Positions 49,066 through 61,692 are shown, numbered from the stretch's first letter. The stretch is DNA of 64,000 bases from Halichondria panicea (GCF_963675165.1 NC_087390.1:2742001-2806000); one strand, 5' to 3'. Notes: generated by a model not told the origin, from the sequence alone. Numbers and translations are program-made.

Positions 49066-49999
49066 ACCAGAATGTTGTACAAATAAAAAATTATGTGAAA
49101 ATCAGTAGTATACATGAACATGGAAACCTAGCAGCAGCAACTAACAGGCAGGGGCGAACGTTATTTTAAAACGGCTGTGGTGCGTAGTTAAACTTGGGAC
49201 TAGGCAGAGTCAGCATTAATTGAGTAGACAACAAAGTTTGGTTTCTAATTGTACGGCGTCTAGTTTTTAAAATGTCTTAAAAACGTCTGAAATTGAGTTT
49301 TTAGACATTTTGTGAGGTGCAAGGCAGAGCATAAAATCGGCGACCTAGCGTTATTTTAGACAACTCAGTAGGGACAAGACTAATTGCTCAAGTGTGATGT
49401 AAATATTACTGTATGGCTTCTGGTTGCAATCAGTGTATGGTAAAGGTGCACATAATTATGACGAGTTATAATAATTATTATGAATGCTACGTTTAGAGCT
49501 AATTTAGTTCTAAGCTACAAGCCTAATTATGGCATCATAATGAGTGTGTATGGCTTCCTGTCTCACCATTTTTGTCATTCTGCGCCAACATGCTCGTTTA
49601 ATGGTTGCATTTAATCAGTACAGTCAGGAGCATATGAGGGGATGGAGCATCTTACTATGCATATTATAGATGGTCAGGATGTACAACATTACTGTTTTTA
49701 TTACTCTAACCGATTACCCACTATAACAATTTGCTATTGTTCTATTAATCAACTACAAACCCACCACCTTATGTTTCCATGGAAGTATGTTGTAGCTTGG
49801 TCATTCACCTACACACTGGTGTCAACACCATTTCTTAGAAATGTTCCAATCAAAAGATATTTACATTTAAGTACAGCTACTCACAAATTTGTGGTAATCT
49901 ACTCTCTAAGCTGGATGCACTGTACAGTACAGCCCAGGACTTTCCCGATTAGCTTATCAAACACACAAGACTTGTACAGATTCTCAAATTCAATAACGA

Positions 50000-50715
50000 G
50001 TGCTGCAGGCTGCGCTGTGCTAATGCCTCTCACTATGTTTCACTTTCGCTCAAAAAGTAATTATGTATACAAAGTTTGTTACTATATTGTTGATAGCAAT
50101 TGTTGACAACATACAGTCATTATACTCAGGAGTTCTATCTGATGGCTTGATGAAGGATAGAAGTAACTGCATGTTTATCTACATGTAGAAGTGTAAGTAT
50201 TACTTCATTTCCTGTCAATGAGATTACACGGTAGTGTTTGGTGGCTTACCAGGACATCACGAAAAGAATACGAAATTTTATTCTGTCTCAGAATCTCACA
50301 CACGTGGGCATGCGCAGAAAAAGGGGTGTATCCGCAATAGCCAAGAGGTTAAAGTTCACAATGGCTTTTGCACTCAGGTTTTCTGACTCTTGTAGCTAAA
50401 GGGCTTTAGTGCAAGGCTAACTCATAAGTTGAATAGAAACTTTGTGCTAACAGACGATGCTACGAAAGATTCTGAAGAGACTGCAACAGCCTTCACTGTA
50501 TAAGTAAAATTAGCTATAACTGGAGAACAAAGCTTTGGTTTGCAAATACGTAAACTTTAAATCCAAGAGAACGTGGTTATATAGACTATATAGAAGCTGA
50601 TAGTTTTCGTCACATTGCAACCGTTGGAGCAGCTACGGCTGGAATACACACACACACACACACAGTCAACTTCATACCGTATCCCTCATGCGGCTACGCC
50701 TCGAGGCATAATTAG
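50000..50715 (+). repeat. Interspersed repeat family A, copy 2
   Basis: From gctgcgctgtgctaatgcct to gcggctacgcctcgaggcat, matching 3068-3925 in order. Confidence 0.75.
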
Positions 50716-50869
50716 CTATTCAAACAGGGGGGCTGTTCTTTATTGTGTGGGGAGCACTGATGTATAACTGCGCGGTCTATCAGAAGCCTTCTTAATGTTG
50801 CCATAACTTTGTCATAGTTAACTCAATTTCAAAATTGTATGGATTCCTCGTCCTAGCTTCGATCTATAA

Positions 50870-51395
50870 TGATTGTTGCAAGCTGCGCTGTGCTAATGCC
50901 TCTTGCCATGTTTTGCTTTTGCTCAAAAGTATGTATAATGTTATGCTAATATTGTTGACACTGAACCATGCTATACAGAAGCCATAGGATAGACTATATA
51001 TGGCATTTCCTGTCAATGAATAATAGGGTGCATGGGATCAGTTAGGCTGTTTCCAGGCGGATTTGTCTCTAAAATAACGATAGGCTGAAGGCTAACAGTG
51101 TACGTGCATGCAGCGCTCCTTTTTGAGTATTGTAACAAACAGTTAGCGCTTTAGTGCAAGGCTAACTCATAAGTTGAATAGAAAGTATGTGCAAACAGAT
51201 AATGCTATGAAAGATTCAGAAGAGACTGCAACAGCCTTCACTGCGAGTCACACTAGCCATAACTCGAGAACGAAGTTTTAGTTTGCAAATCCACGAATCA
51301 AAATCCAAGAGAACGTGGCTAGAAGCCTAAAGAAGCTGTTATTTTTCGTCGTATTGCAACCGTTGAGCAGTTACAGCTGGAACACACACACACAC
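50870..51395 (+). repeat. Interspersed repeat family A, copy 3
   Basis: From gctgcgctgtgctaatgcct to cagttacagctggaacacac; shorter than the other copies and lacking the tail. Confidence 0.75.
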
Positions 51396-51404
51396 ACTCA
51401 CATG

Positions 51405-51822
51405 AATCTATGAGGGGTGATTAGTGCCAAAACGTGGAGGCGGCGATGTTTAGTTGGTGGCAGTGGATTAGCCTCGAATGATAAGGTGGCTGTGAATAAG
51501 ATAAGGTTGGAACCCTTGACCTTAAACTTCTCTTGCAGACTACTTTTAGCCTAGTGTCTGGGTGGGAGTGGTCAACACCAGACAGTTGCTCTAGCGCTGA
51601 CCTGATATCAGCCCGCTCATGGTCTCGAGGGCTGGGTCAAATGGTTCTAACCTCATATATATTCACGGCCGTCTTAACATATTCGAGGCTAAGCCGCCGC
51701 CACCAAACCACACTGCCGTCACCCTCCAGGTTAAGCCGCCGCCTCCTAACACAGCAAATTTGTTTCTTTTGGCACTATTCACCTCTCATATGAATCAGCC
51801 GCTTCCTGGAGAGACTGTCTGA
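51405..51822. repeat. Foldback element
   Basis: The left arm (catgaatctatgaggggtga, tagtgccaaaa, ggaggcggcg, tagcctcgaat) is repeated in reverse on the right (attcgaggcta, cgccgcctcc, ttttggcacta, catatgaatc). A fragment of the same end lies at about 53090-53130. Confidence 0.7.
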
Positions 51823-52402
51823 GTACAGAGGAGGTACGCCAATGTCAAAAGGTCACTAATTAAAACACCTCGTGGGCCCATGGGCTTATGTTTTTACAAG
51901 TAAAACTGAGTTTACCCTCACGCCCCTGGGTTTATACACCACCACTAGCTTCATCCTCTTCATAATCACAGCAGAAATCAGTTGAGCTATCGGGCTCCAG
52001 ACAAACCTTATTCAGGGTCTGGGTCCGCGAGACTACTTGAGAGAAGAGATCTCAGCAACCTTTGACTTTTATTGCATTCTTCGAAACCACAATAGGCTAA
52101 GTTAGAGTTTAAAATCAGCTTTTATGCAAAGCACCTCTTGTTTGTTTTGGTCTTCAATGATGCATGGCAAGGATAGTATAGTGATATGGAAGATTAGCCT
52201 TCTGTAGCTGGGGTATAAATTTTGATTTACTGGTTTGCTGTACTGCTATTAGGTATAGCAAGCTTTCCAAGCAGGCAAATAAACAATCAAGAGCAACAGA
52301 AAGGTAGCTGCTATAGCAAAGGTCAAGAACCCAGGGCAAGATGATTAATGTTTTCATTGAAAGTGACCCTGTTGACCTTGGCTTACCTCCTCTGGTATTA
52401 GT

Positions 52403-52542
52403 TGGGCGTGGCTCAACCGTCCCTGAACGGAAGTCGGGTTGCAAGCCTATCAGATTGAAGCATTTTTCTGGTTACACTTCAAGAACAAATCCCAGATAAG
52501 CTTGCAACCCGACCTCCCGTCAGGGACAGTCGAGCCACACCT
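52403..52542. mobile_element. Small foldback MITE
   Basis: Left arm cgtggctcaaccgtccctga then gtcgggttgcaagc; right arm gcttgcaacccgac then tcagggacagtcgagccac. Confidence 0.7.
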
Positions 52543-52786
52543 GGTACATGGTCTGAGCACTTTAGTCCAGAGGTCATGTTAATTGCATTATGTCACTTTC
52601 AAAACCAGTTGCTTCCGACGCATGCAAAAGGTCAACTGCGAACGCTTGACTACCTATGAATTTTTGTTTGGCTTGCTCCAAGAACGTTGCTAAAAGAACA
52701 AGAAAAGGTTGCACAGCAATAGTGCAGTCAACTATAGCTCCTTGACTGGCTAACAGTAGCCACAGTTAGGCTGACTGAGCGCTAGC

Positions 52787-52996
52787 TACCGTATAGCTGG
52801 TAATTTTCGTGGGGCAAAATATTCGTGGTTTTCGTGGTTGGAGGTCTGACCACGAATAGTTTACCCACGAATGAAGCGACCTTGCCTACCTTTACCTACA
52901 ATCCAAACAGCAACCACGAAAATATTATCCACGAAATGTCTCAATATTGCTGAACCACAAATATTTTGTCCCCCGAAAATTACCCGCTATACGGTA
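52787..52996. mobile_element. Foldback MITE family D2, copy 1
   Basis: Ends taccgtatagctggtaattt and its reverse. The interior ggcaaaatattcgtggtttt is shared with 53731-53942. The tips match family D but the interior differs, so it is a related subfamily. Confidence 0.75.
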
Positions 52997-53730
52997 TAAA
53001 TGCATCCTACTTCACGTCATTTTTTATTTTGTCAATCCTTGATCTGATTGGTCAGGTCGGAATTCCAAAAAAGTTCAGACTAAAGTGCTGAGACAGTCTC
53101 TCCACGGAGCGGCTGATTCATGAGACTAGCACACATGCACACAGTCAGTTTTACCGTATCCCTCGTGCGGCTACGCCTCGAGGCATAATTATGGTAGCTA
53201 GAGCACAAGACTTCCAAATTCAATTAGCTATTCAAACAGGTGGGAGAGGGGGGGGGGTGTTCTTTACTGTGTGGGGGAAGCACTGCTGTATTAAATCCAA
53301 GTAAATCATACCATAATTATACATGTGACAGACATGTGTTATTTAAGTTGCAATGTCATGGTTTGATGGTGCTATTTAAGGAATGGGCTATTTAAAGAAT
53401 GGGTAAAAGGTCAGAATGAAAGAGCTCTATTGAAGGTCTACAAAATGATGTGAACTCTCTACCAATGAGAAAAAGCGATACCAACTACATTTAATCTTAA
53501 GCTCTACTAACACACATCTTCTGCTCTGTAGCTGCGATAACAAAAGGTGCGGTGCACATGGTTCATAACAATTTATTTATAAATACTGTGACAACTTATG
53601 CCTAACCCTACAACTAACCCTTACCGTATAGTGCTAATGATTTATGGAGTAGCTATCATAATTTATAGCACATTGAAATCCTGATAAGTTAATCGCATAA
53701 AACGCATATATTCTAGCACTACGGTGTATA

Positions 53731-53942
53731 TACCGTATAGAGGGTAATTTTCGTGGGGCAAAATATTCGTGGTTTTCGTGGTTGGAGCTCAAACCACGAA
53801 TATTTTACCCACGAATGAAGCGACCTTGCCTACCTTTACCTACAGTGCAAGCTCCAACCACAAAAATACTACCCACGAAATGTCTCAATATTGCTGAACC
53901 ACGAATATTTTGTCCCCCGAAAATTACGGTAGCTATACGGTA
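53731..53942. mobile_element. Foldback MITE family D2, copy 2
   Basis: Ends taccgtatagagggtaattt and ctatacggta. The interior is nearly identical to the copy about 0.95 kb upstream (gaagcgaccttgcctacctt). Confidence 0.8.
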
Positions 53943-54010
53943 GATAAATGACTACCATGATTACAGCTGTACTACGTAGTTAAGTTGTAGCGCAGTGTAG
54001 GTTTGTCCTA

Positions 54011-54206
54011 TACCGTATTACTAGAATGTTTTGCGAGCATCTTGATAAATTTGCAACAATAAAATCGCAAAAACCTAAAGTATTACTAGTAAATACGCAC
54101 GATCCTTGCCAGAACGCAATAGTTAGATCGGAAAAGGTCAAATTTTCTGCTGATTTGGCTCATTCGCAAAGGTTTTTCATCAGCAAAATATTCTAGTAAT
54201 ACGCTG
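54011..54206. mobile_element. Foldback MITE family E, copy 2
   Basis: Ends taccgtattactagaatgtt and attctagtaatacg; related to 20148-20287. Confidence 0.65.
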
Positions 54207-54423
54207 TTATTACAGTATCTACATAATGTCATTGCAGCTATTTTGTCTCCTACTTTTTGTCACTAGAACTGATACATACCATCTTTCTTCTAATTACAGC
54301 GACATAAAAGTATTTTCCAGGCGCACAAATAGAACAAGAAAAAAACTATAATTCCAGTTTGGCTCTTAGCAATAGAACATAGAGTACTAGTAGCTGTTTC
54401 CACGAGGCATTCATAGATCTTAA

Positions 54424-55113
54424 TATACTGCCCTTTGCAGCTCACTTGGAAGTTTGGGGCAAATAGTAAATTGCAAAAAACCACTGTAGCAGTTTACATA
54501 AATAAACCACAATACTACAGTGTTGTATTAGAGCAAGGACAAAGTTTACAGAATTTTTTATAGACCAGATCTCAGTCCATTCATACTGTCTTGATCATAC
54601 AGAGTATAGCTAGCTTTAATGTAGATTCTGTAGTAATTGCCCCAGTGACCTTGTTTAGCTTCTTTCTGATCTCACTGAGGTATACATGCACATACTGGGA
54701 TTTTCTGCATGGACCAGTAGATATTCGTCATGTTTGTGGAAAGTATGGGCTCTAGGGGTAGCCTGATTACGACATACACTGCCTGGTCGTTTAAAACAAT
54801 CTAGCTAAATTGTTCACTGTGAAACAACCTGATGCCTCCAATTCTCTGCTACATAATATGCCACTTAACTCCTCTTGATAAGGATTAATTTTTCATGGTT
54901 ACCCAACAAGTAGTTTATGCCTACTAGGTATAGCGAGATTTATATATCCACATAAAGATTTGTCTATAGAAACTCCTGTTCCAAAATTTTAACTATGTCC
55001 ATTGCTAGATAGTATTGTGGTTTATTTATGTAAACTGTTACACTTATCTCAATGGTTTTTTGCAATTTACTATTTGCCCCAAACTTCCAAGTGAGCTGCA
55101 AAGGGCAGTATAT
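54424..55113. repeat. Foldback element with about 100-bp arms
   Basis: tactgccctttgcagctcac, then ttggaagtttggggcaaata, is repeated in reverse complement at 55010-55113. The spacer of about 490 bp has no open frame. Confidence 0.8.
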
Positions 55114-55181
55114 ATTCTAAGCACCAGCAAAAAATTCTGGAATTTACAATTGGAGTAAAATTATTTTGTGAACTTCTGTTA

Positions 55182-55661
55182 GGCCACTCCAAATGAGACT
55201 CCAGTAAATTATAAGCGGATGTGAGCAGTATTAGCACATTTTTGCCGGGTAACTCCCAAAGCTGTGTTTCCTCGAGACATCATCTCTTTCAGCAATTTAT
55301 AACATGCCTAGTCCATGAGCCACGTGTAGTACTTGCTAATGACTGACCATACCCAGTAAAAAGAGACTTTCCAATAAAGTTATATGTTCCCAAGGCTGTT
55401 TTAGAGCTATTGGAACATATAACGTGTAAGCGTGCTGGTTATGACTACTACAATAGGTATAGAAATATAAGTGAGTTGCACGGACTAAGCACAGTTACTT
55501 ATAGTTTATTATGCACTGAGTGTAGAAATAGATATTGTTGTGATGGCCTCGATTAAACCGCAGCGTAGCGCGGATGTTACTCGAGATACCAACCGTTTCC
55601 TATCCCTCTAACTCTTCAATCTATGGTTGGACGGGAAACTACAGTCTCATTTGGAGTGGCC
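55182..55661. mobile_element. Harbinger-like MITE with TTA target duplication
   Basis: The terminal inverted repeats GGCCACTCCAAATGAGACT are flanked on both sides by TTA. A 3-bp TTA duplication suits PIF/Harbinger elements. 480 bp, no coding; an internal hairpin (ttatatgttcc / ggaacatataa) lies at about 55378-55431. Confidence 0.75.
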
Positions 55662-56404
55662 TTAGAGTGGCGCTGTAATTAAAAGAAAGACAGTAGCAGA
55701 ACTAGTTATAACAGTAATGAAAAATGCTACTGCTACACCGTACCGCCACGTACCGTGCAGCATCCTTAGCGTTTTCATATAAATGTATGTATGGTAAATC
55801 TAGCTATGGCTACTATAAAGTTAAACATCATTATACATAGACATACAGGATGTTCCAGATACGTTTTGCTTGTAGTATAGTCGGGGAAAACTCAATCTCG
55901 CTCAGTGCTGTAAGAGCTTTATAATATATACTTGCTGTTTACACGTACGTACGTACTGCTAAATAAGGTAGTAATCCCAGGTGGAAAGTCCCTGGTGAAC
56001 CCCCTCAGATCAGAGGAGGTTGGACACGATCACGTGCACCACTTTTTTTGCTGAGCTGGCACAAAAATTGACAATGAGTTCTATGTAAACTTCTAGCTGA
56101 TGTTGCACGGTCATTAGAGACTGAAGGCAAACTTTATGTGCCTCTCTGGCTTCTTTTGATATAAAACTGTCATTAACCAACCGGATCCCCACCGATCTCC
56201 TCTATTCTGGCGAGTTATCAGTGTATACAGTGTTTACTAGATTCTTGACAGCCAGTACAATGCAAGCTGCATACAGCACTGCTAAACTATACTCTACCCT
56301 ATAGTCTAGCTAATCTTGGTCCAGCCAGACAACAGACACAGCTAGTCCGGTGTTACAAGTCAGCAAAGCAAGAGTACAGATAGTCTCGAGGCCAGACTCC
56401 TCCC

Positions 56405-58186
56405 GGTGTCATAAAATTTTGGGCCCCCCCATGTTTAGGCCCCCCCGGGGCCTAGAATTTTAAAATTTTGGCCCCCCGGGCCTAGAATGTTAACAGTTTA
56501 GGCCCCCCAGGGGGTCCAAACTGTTAACATTCTAGGCCCCCCACTGTGAGATTAGGCCCCCCTCTTTTCTGCAGGAACAAAAAGCGCTTATTAGCTGACT
56601 TATCTATGCTGCATGATACTAATGGACAAAGCAAAGGGAGTGCTATGACACTATGACTTCTGGCTATTAGCTGACTTATCTATGCATGATACTAATGGAC
56701 AAAGCAAAGGGAGTGTTATGACACTATGACTTCTAGCTATTAGTTATCTGTGAACCCTCACCTCAGATCCTGTCAGAGAGTGTATAAAAGTAGCAAATAT
56801 GTTAGCAGGCATGTTACTAAATCTACCATGGAATCCAAAAGTGAAGGAAGATTTACCTTTGAAGTTATTCATGCTCTCATAAGCAGGAACGAGTACCCTT
56901 CATCCTTTAGTAAAGAAGACAAGCGTTCCCTGAGGCGGAGAGTTAAATGCTTTGATGCAGTGGATGGAGAATTGTACTATGTTGGATCTACCTGTAAGAG
57001 ACAGTTGCCAGCCATAAATTACCTAGATATTATACATATAGTTATCACTATATATTTGTGTCTACATACTGTTACATGCAGTATTACATTTTCAAAAAAG
57101 GTGATGAGAAGAGGCTTGTTGTGGAAGACAAGGAGCAGAGGAAAAGGATTATAAGAGCAATCCATGATCCAAGTCATATGGGAGTCAACAGAACATTGGG
57201 CATGATCACAGCCAAGTATTACTGGCCTGGTCAAACAAATACTACTCGCCCCAACAGGCATGCTGTCTGACAAGCATGTGGATGCTGCAATGATGCTTTT
57301 AAGTGGCCAATTCTTCAAAACATCTGGGTTGCAATCGTCACTTAAAGTGCAGTTTCGTCTTGGTTTTCGCCCAATTGATTTGGACAAGCGCACGAGGGAG
57401 TTATGTAACTGTCTCAAGATTATGAAACAATTCTTTTTATTATATATTAGGAGTGCATATACTGTTTGTGCCAGAACGTCATCACTGGATCCTGACAAGT
57501 TGTATTGAAGGCAGTGTCTATGTGTATGACAGCCTGCAGACAGGCACTAAGGAATTTCCTAGATCTGTAGAAAATCAACTACTACAGCTCTACCATCCCA
57601 CACTTAGTCCACCACAACGTCAAGAAATTGGTTTACTGGCAGAGTGTCCGCCTGTCCAACAACAACAAAGTCATATGACTGTGGCTTATTTGCTATTGCA
57701 TGGGCATACCACCTCTTAGTTGGAGACTCTTTAAACACGCTGACACTGGACCAGCAAAAACTCAGACGGCATTTGGTAAGGTGCTTTGAAAAGAAGAAAC
57801 TATCAAGGTTCCCAAAATCAAGGCAGGAGACCCCTCGAAGTGAGATAGTGTGGGTATCTGTAGTAGCTTCGTGCTACCAGTGCATAAGGCCTGACTCGTG
57901 GAACGACATGGTGCAGTGTGATGGCTGCGACAGGTGGTACCACATGAAGTGTGCACGTATAAAGAAAGCTCCATTCAGTGACTGGCACTGTAAAGACTGC
58001 AAATAGACTGCAAATAGATAGCTAGTTTTTCTGTTGTTGTACTTGTTCAAGTTTTGAGATGCATCATAATAACCGCTGAGATACTTTTAATAGGGGGGCC
58101 TAAACTTTTAAGAGGGGGCCCAGAATTTTAAAATTCTAGGCCCGGGGGGACCCAATCTCATGGGGGGCCTAAAATTTTATGACACC
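56405..58186 (+). mobile_element. Decayed DNA transposon with H2C2, Ulp1-like and PHD coding remnants
   Basis: The termini GGTGTCATAAAATTTT, followed by ggccccccatg blocks, are inverted repeats at both ends. Sub-terminal ggcccccc/ggggggcc blocks recur and tend to fold back. Between them lie fragments of one protein on the plus strand. The combination of an integrase zinc-binding domain, a SUMO-protease fold and a PHD finger recalls Ginger-type (Gypsy integrase-related) transposons. No DDE integrase core is present, and no target duplication was clear. Confidence 0.65.
56750..58006 (+). pseudogene. Transposon protein remnant: H2C2 zinc motif, Ulp1-like peptidase, PHD finger
   Basis: 57076-57270 encodes RAIHDPSHMGVNRTLGMITA then KYYWPG, the HxxxH half of an integrase H2C2 zinc motif; the CxxC half is lost at a stop. 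57453-57719 encodes HHWILTS and VYVYDSL, matching the catalytic His and Asp of C48 (Ulp1) peptidases. The catalytic Cys (SYDCGLFAIAWA) is in another frame from 57644, so there is a frameshift near 57660. 57872-58006 encodes a complete C4HC3 PHD finger (CYQC, CDGC, HMKC, CKDC) to a stop. The frames do not join, and the integrase core is missing, so it is a pseudogene unless short introns rescue it. Confidence 0.7.
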
Positions 58187-58594
58187 GGCCCCGGGGGAGA
58201 GAGTCTGGCAAACGGTTTTCAGACAGTCAAAAGTGGGCGTGTCGGAAATGGGCGTGGTGACGATGCTAAAACTGGCTGGCTATTATCTCTACTCCTATAC
58301 AGATTTAGTGAGATTTGAAAGATTCTCTGTACTTGAAATAACATTTTTAGTTGATGTATACAGGAATTTAAGTTAGCCATTGCCTACTGGCATAGTTTTA
58401 AAAATGACAAAGGTCAAGTACTATCAACCTCCTCTGTGAAGTGGAATCATGTGACAGTTTAATTGCATTCTTGCGAATCTGATTGGAGATGTCAAATTTT
58501 GACATCTGAACCAAGAAAAGTAAATGCCAGACCCTCTCCCTGGCACATGTCAGATCACGTGCAAGGGAGTGGTCTGGGGCCAGACTAGAGTACA

Positions 58595-59725
58595 GAGTTC
58601 TTGCAACTCGACGTCACGTGATATTCATGTACATTAAAGCCACACAACATCACGTGAGCCCAACATTGCTGAGTGAGGCAAGTTTTTTACATTGAGTTCT
58701 CAAGATGCATCACTAAATTACTTGTTACTAGTTATTCAGAGAAGTCTGAAATAGGATTGTAGCTTCCCAGTATTATATGAAGTGGCTTGCCCCAGCCTGC
58801 CCGCTCATTTTGTGTTGCTGCAAGTGTTGAGAGTCTAGTCATAGACAGTAAAAGCTTGAAGCTAAGCCTTAGCTCCAGCTGGATATATAGTTCTGTGACA
58901 CAGGCTGTGTGACTAATAGTAACTCACAAAACGATTGGAAATACTCATCAGCTAGCTAGCTGTTCATGTTCAAAGCCTTCCTCCTATATAGGTCGAATTT
59001 TTCCCAGTTTAACAAAATTAAATAGGCTTTATTGGAGAAAAATTGGTTAGGAATGAGCCAGAATTCAATCTTGTTATGTAATGGTTCACGTGACAGGCAC
59101 TTCCGCTCGAGACATCGAGTTGCAAGAATTCTGCAAAGGTCTTTGCAGAGTTCTTGCAACTCGATGTCTAAAGCGGAAGTTACCGGCACGTGATATTCTT
59201 GTACATTAAAGCCACACAACATCACGTGAGCCCAACATTGCTGAGTAAGACAAGTTTTTTACATTGAGTTCTCAAGATGTATCACTAAATTACTTGTTAC
59301 TAGTTATTCAGAGAAGTATGAGATAGGAGTGTAGCTTCCCAGTATTATATAAAGTGGCTTGCCCCAGCCTGCCCGCTCATTTTGTGTTGCTGCAAGCTGT
59401 TGAGAGTCTAGTCATAGACAGTTAAATCTCTCTTAGGCTTGGAGCTAAGCCTTAGCTCCAGCTGTTCTGCGACACAGGCTGTGTGACTAATAGTAACTCA
59501 CAAAACGATTGAAATACTCATGATAGCTTCAGCTAGCTAGCTGTGCAAAGGCATTCAAAGCCTTCTCCTATATAGGTCGAATTTTTCCCAGTTTAACAAA
59601 GTTAAATAGGCTCTATTGGAGAAAAATTGGTTAGGAATGAGCCAGAATTCAATCTTGTTACGTAATGGTTCACGTGACAGGCACTTCCGCTCTAGACATC
59701 GAGTTGCAAGAACTCTGCAAAGGTC
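58595..59725 (+). repeat. Tandem duplication, about 554-bp unit, two copies
   Basis: Copy 1 begins at gagttcttgcaactcg (58595) and copy 2 at 59149. Both contain cacgtgatatt, ctgcccgctcattttgtgtt and gttaggaatgagccagaatt in order, with high identity. A minus-strand frame (LATRCLERKCLSREPL) is open in both copies but resembles nothing known, and the palindromic junction suggests non-coding DNA. Confidence 0.85.
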
Positions 59726-59733
59726 TGTAATTG

Positions 59734-60769
59734 GGGTTATAAAACAGGGAATGGGAAATGAGGAAATGAGAAATAAGAAATGAGGAAATGAGGAAATAAG
59801 AAATAGGAAATGAGGAAATGAAGAAATAAGAAAAATAATTATGTTTACAATCATCACCATGGCATTAATTTTCATCACAATAATTTTATGACATTGTTAT
59901 ATGAATAATAATAATTATATATATATATAGATGCACAAAAGTAATGACTGATATCAGCCAAGAAGCTAGTAGGTGACTAAGTATTTAGTTATCAAATATA
60001 TAATTATAGTGGCACCTCCACACAGTACAGGTTGTCGGACACATTGTAAGAATTAAATTTTACCATCGCTTCAGATGGCACAGTGAGCTTTCTTCATTAA
60101 AGGTAGCATCAGCTTTCACTAGGCATTGCTTGTGAGAATGGTAATGGGAATTGCTTTCTTCACGCTGTAGCGAGATTGGATATGATACCAGTACAGTGTA
60201 CTAATGTCATTACTTCCTGCAGCTTTACGACAGGACTGGCAGATTATTAGAATTTGCTTGGTTTGACAAACAGTTTTGGAGGTTTCTTTGCTGTTACTTA
60301 CATGTAGATGTTGACATTGAGTCCAGTCCATTGACTATCACTTGCCCACCGGATTGTGAAATCAGTGAATGTATTGCCAGTATAGCCACGCACAGGTAAA
60401 TTGTTTGAGACTGTGGGACTGTAGGACAGTACATGTAAGTACCGTTACGTAGGTAGATCTGATGTCTGAACCATGCCAGTCGTACATGGCACACAAGTAG
60501 ATAGAGGTAGAGAGTGTCACACCGTGTACCAGAGGAACATAAGTTCTGTATGGTGGCAGAGCACTAGGAGACTTGTCAGCACCAGGAGGTACGTACCTGT
60601 AGCTCAGTAGATGTTAGCTTGGTCTTCAGACTTGCTCTGCCGATAGATATGCTCTCAGTCTGCCTAACAGCTCATTTCTCGTTCTCATTTCTTCATTTCC
60701 TCATTTCCTATTTCTTATTTCCTCATTTCCTCATTTCCTCATTTCTCATTTCCTCATTTCTCATACCCC
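59734..60769. mobile_element. Inverted-repeat element with 9-bp target duplication and purine-rich arms
   Basis: Direct repeats CTGTAATTG (59725-59733 and 60770-60778) flank ends ggggttat and atacccc. The arms are long purine (left) and pyrimidine (right) arrays of ggaaatgaggaaatgag type that are reverse complements. The interior has no open frame with a recognisable domain. The 9-bp duplication suits a Mutator-like mechanism. Confidence 0.7.
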
Positions 60770-60774
60770 CTGTA

Positions 60775-61228
60775 ATTGTTGAATTGTGGAAATTCGACTC
60801 ACGTGATGTTTTGCTCACGTGCCTCAGCCTTACAAGTCAAAATTAAAGTGGGCGGGGAGTACAGGCATTGGCCAGCTAGCTGAACAACACACATTCAAAG
60901 CTTTGTACTAGACTTTAAGTTGCTAGACCCTCAGAGAATAAGTGAGTGGGATCTTAGATCTGTAGTGTAGCTGGAGAGCATAATTCACCAGCATACATAC
61001 AATAATAATTATTAAAGAATTGTGTGTATGCTGGAGAAATCCTATAATTATGCTCTCCACAAAATTTATACTGCAATCCTAGGATCCTGTAGGCTGGCTC
61101 CCAATTCTTCTGTTTTACTGCTGTTTTTTGCTATCATTTCTCCCCCACCCACTCTTATAAGCTAATTAAGGCTAAGGCACGTGAGCAAAACATCACGTGA
61201 GTTAAATTTCCACAATTAATTGTTGCAA
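60775..61228. repeat. Foldback element with CACGTGA motifs
   Basis: tgactcacgtgatgttttgct at the left tip region pairs with agcaaaacatcacgtgagtt on the right; attgttg and gtggaaatt also pair. It lies next to the 59734-60769 element. Confidence 0.65.
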
Positions 61229-61423
61229 GCAACCTGAAAAACTCTGTATCCATAACTTTTTTATTACAGTTATTCGGTATCTATGGTAATGTGAGCAGAG
61301 ACCTTAGTAATGTCACATGATTGATGACGCGTGGCCAACCGCGATTATGCCTCGGGGTTAAGCCCAGGTCAAAGTTCACTAATTTCCTTCAAGATGGGCG
61401 TGTCATAGTAACCAAGTACGTAC

Positions 61424-61546
61424 TAGCCTCGTTCCCAGGCCGATTCGTCTCCAATTGAACGCTAAGGTGACTCTAGCCTCGACTCCAGCCCCTTTAATAG
61501 TGTTTTTTGCCTTTCCCTGCGGCCTGGAATTGAGGCTAGGTCGACT
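61424..61546. mobile_element. Family C short Mutator-like MITE
   Basis: TAGCCTCGTTCCCAGGCCGA at one end and gcggcctggaattgaggcta at the other, with a second internal end (tagcctcgactccagcc). Same ends as 11127-11941. Confidence 0.65.
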
Positions 61547-61692
61547 CCGACATAGCGTTTATTTTATTTTTTATTGAAAATGAAAGTGAGTTGGAGGACA
61601 AGTGATGACAAAATAATGATAATGAGTGTGAAAAAAACTACAGTCATGTAAAACCGAATTTTCATTCGTTAATAATTACTTAAAACCGACCC

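Larger units (their letters stand above)
48776..56404. other. Gene-free, transposon-rich interval
   Basis: No credible coding exon. It holds MITE D copies, repeat A copies, several foldbacks and a Harbinger-like MITE, listed separately. The open frame at 49642-50106 overlaps repeat A and has no recognisable domain. The remaining DNA (for example 55670-56400) shows nothing I can support. Confidence 0.65.

Noticed and set aside
49642-50106. 154-codon plus-strand open frame
   Set aside because: Its end lies in interspersed repeat A, whose other copies do not keep the frame; no domain or splice evidence.
51533-51822. Plus-strand frames of 86 and 67 codons
   Set aside because: They lie in the right arm of a foldback element.
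58956-59225. Minus-strand frame repeated in both tandem copies (LATRCLERKC)
   Set aside because: Kept open only because the copies are young; the upstream part is not shared and there is no start or splice context.
58440-61230. Many CACGTG palindromes as an E-box regulatory cluster
   Set aside because: They fall inside duplicated or foldback repeats, so copy number explains the density.
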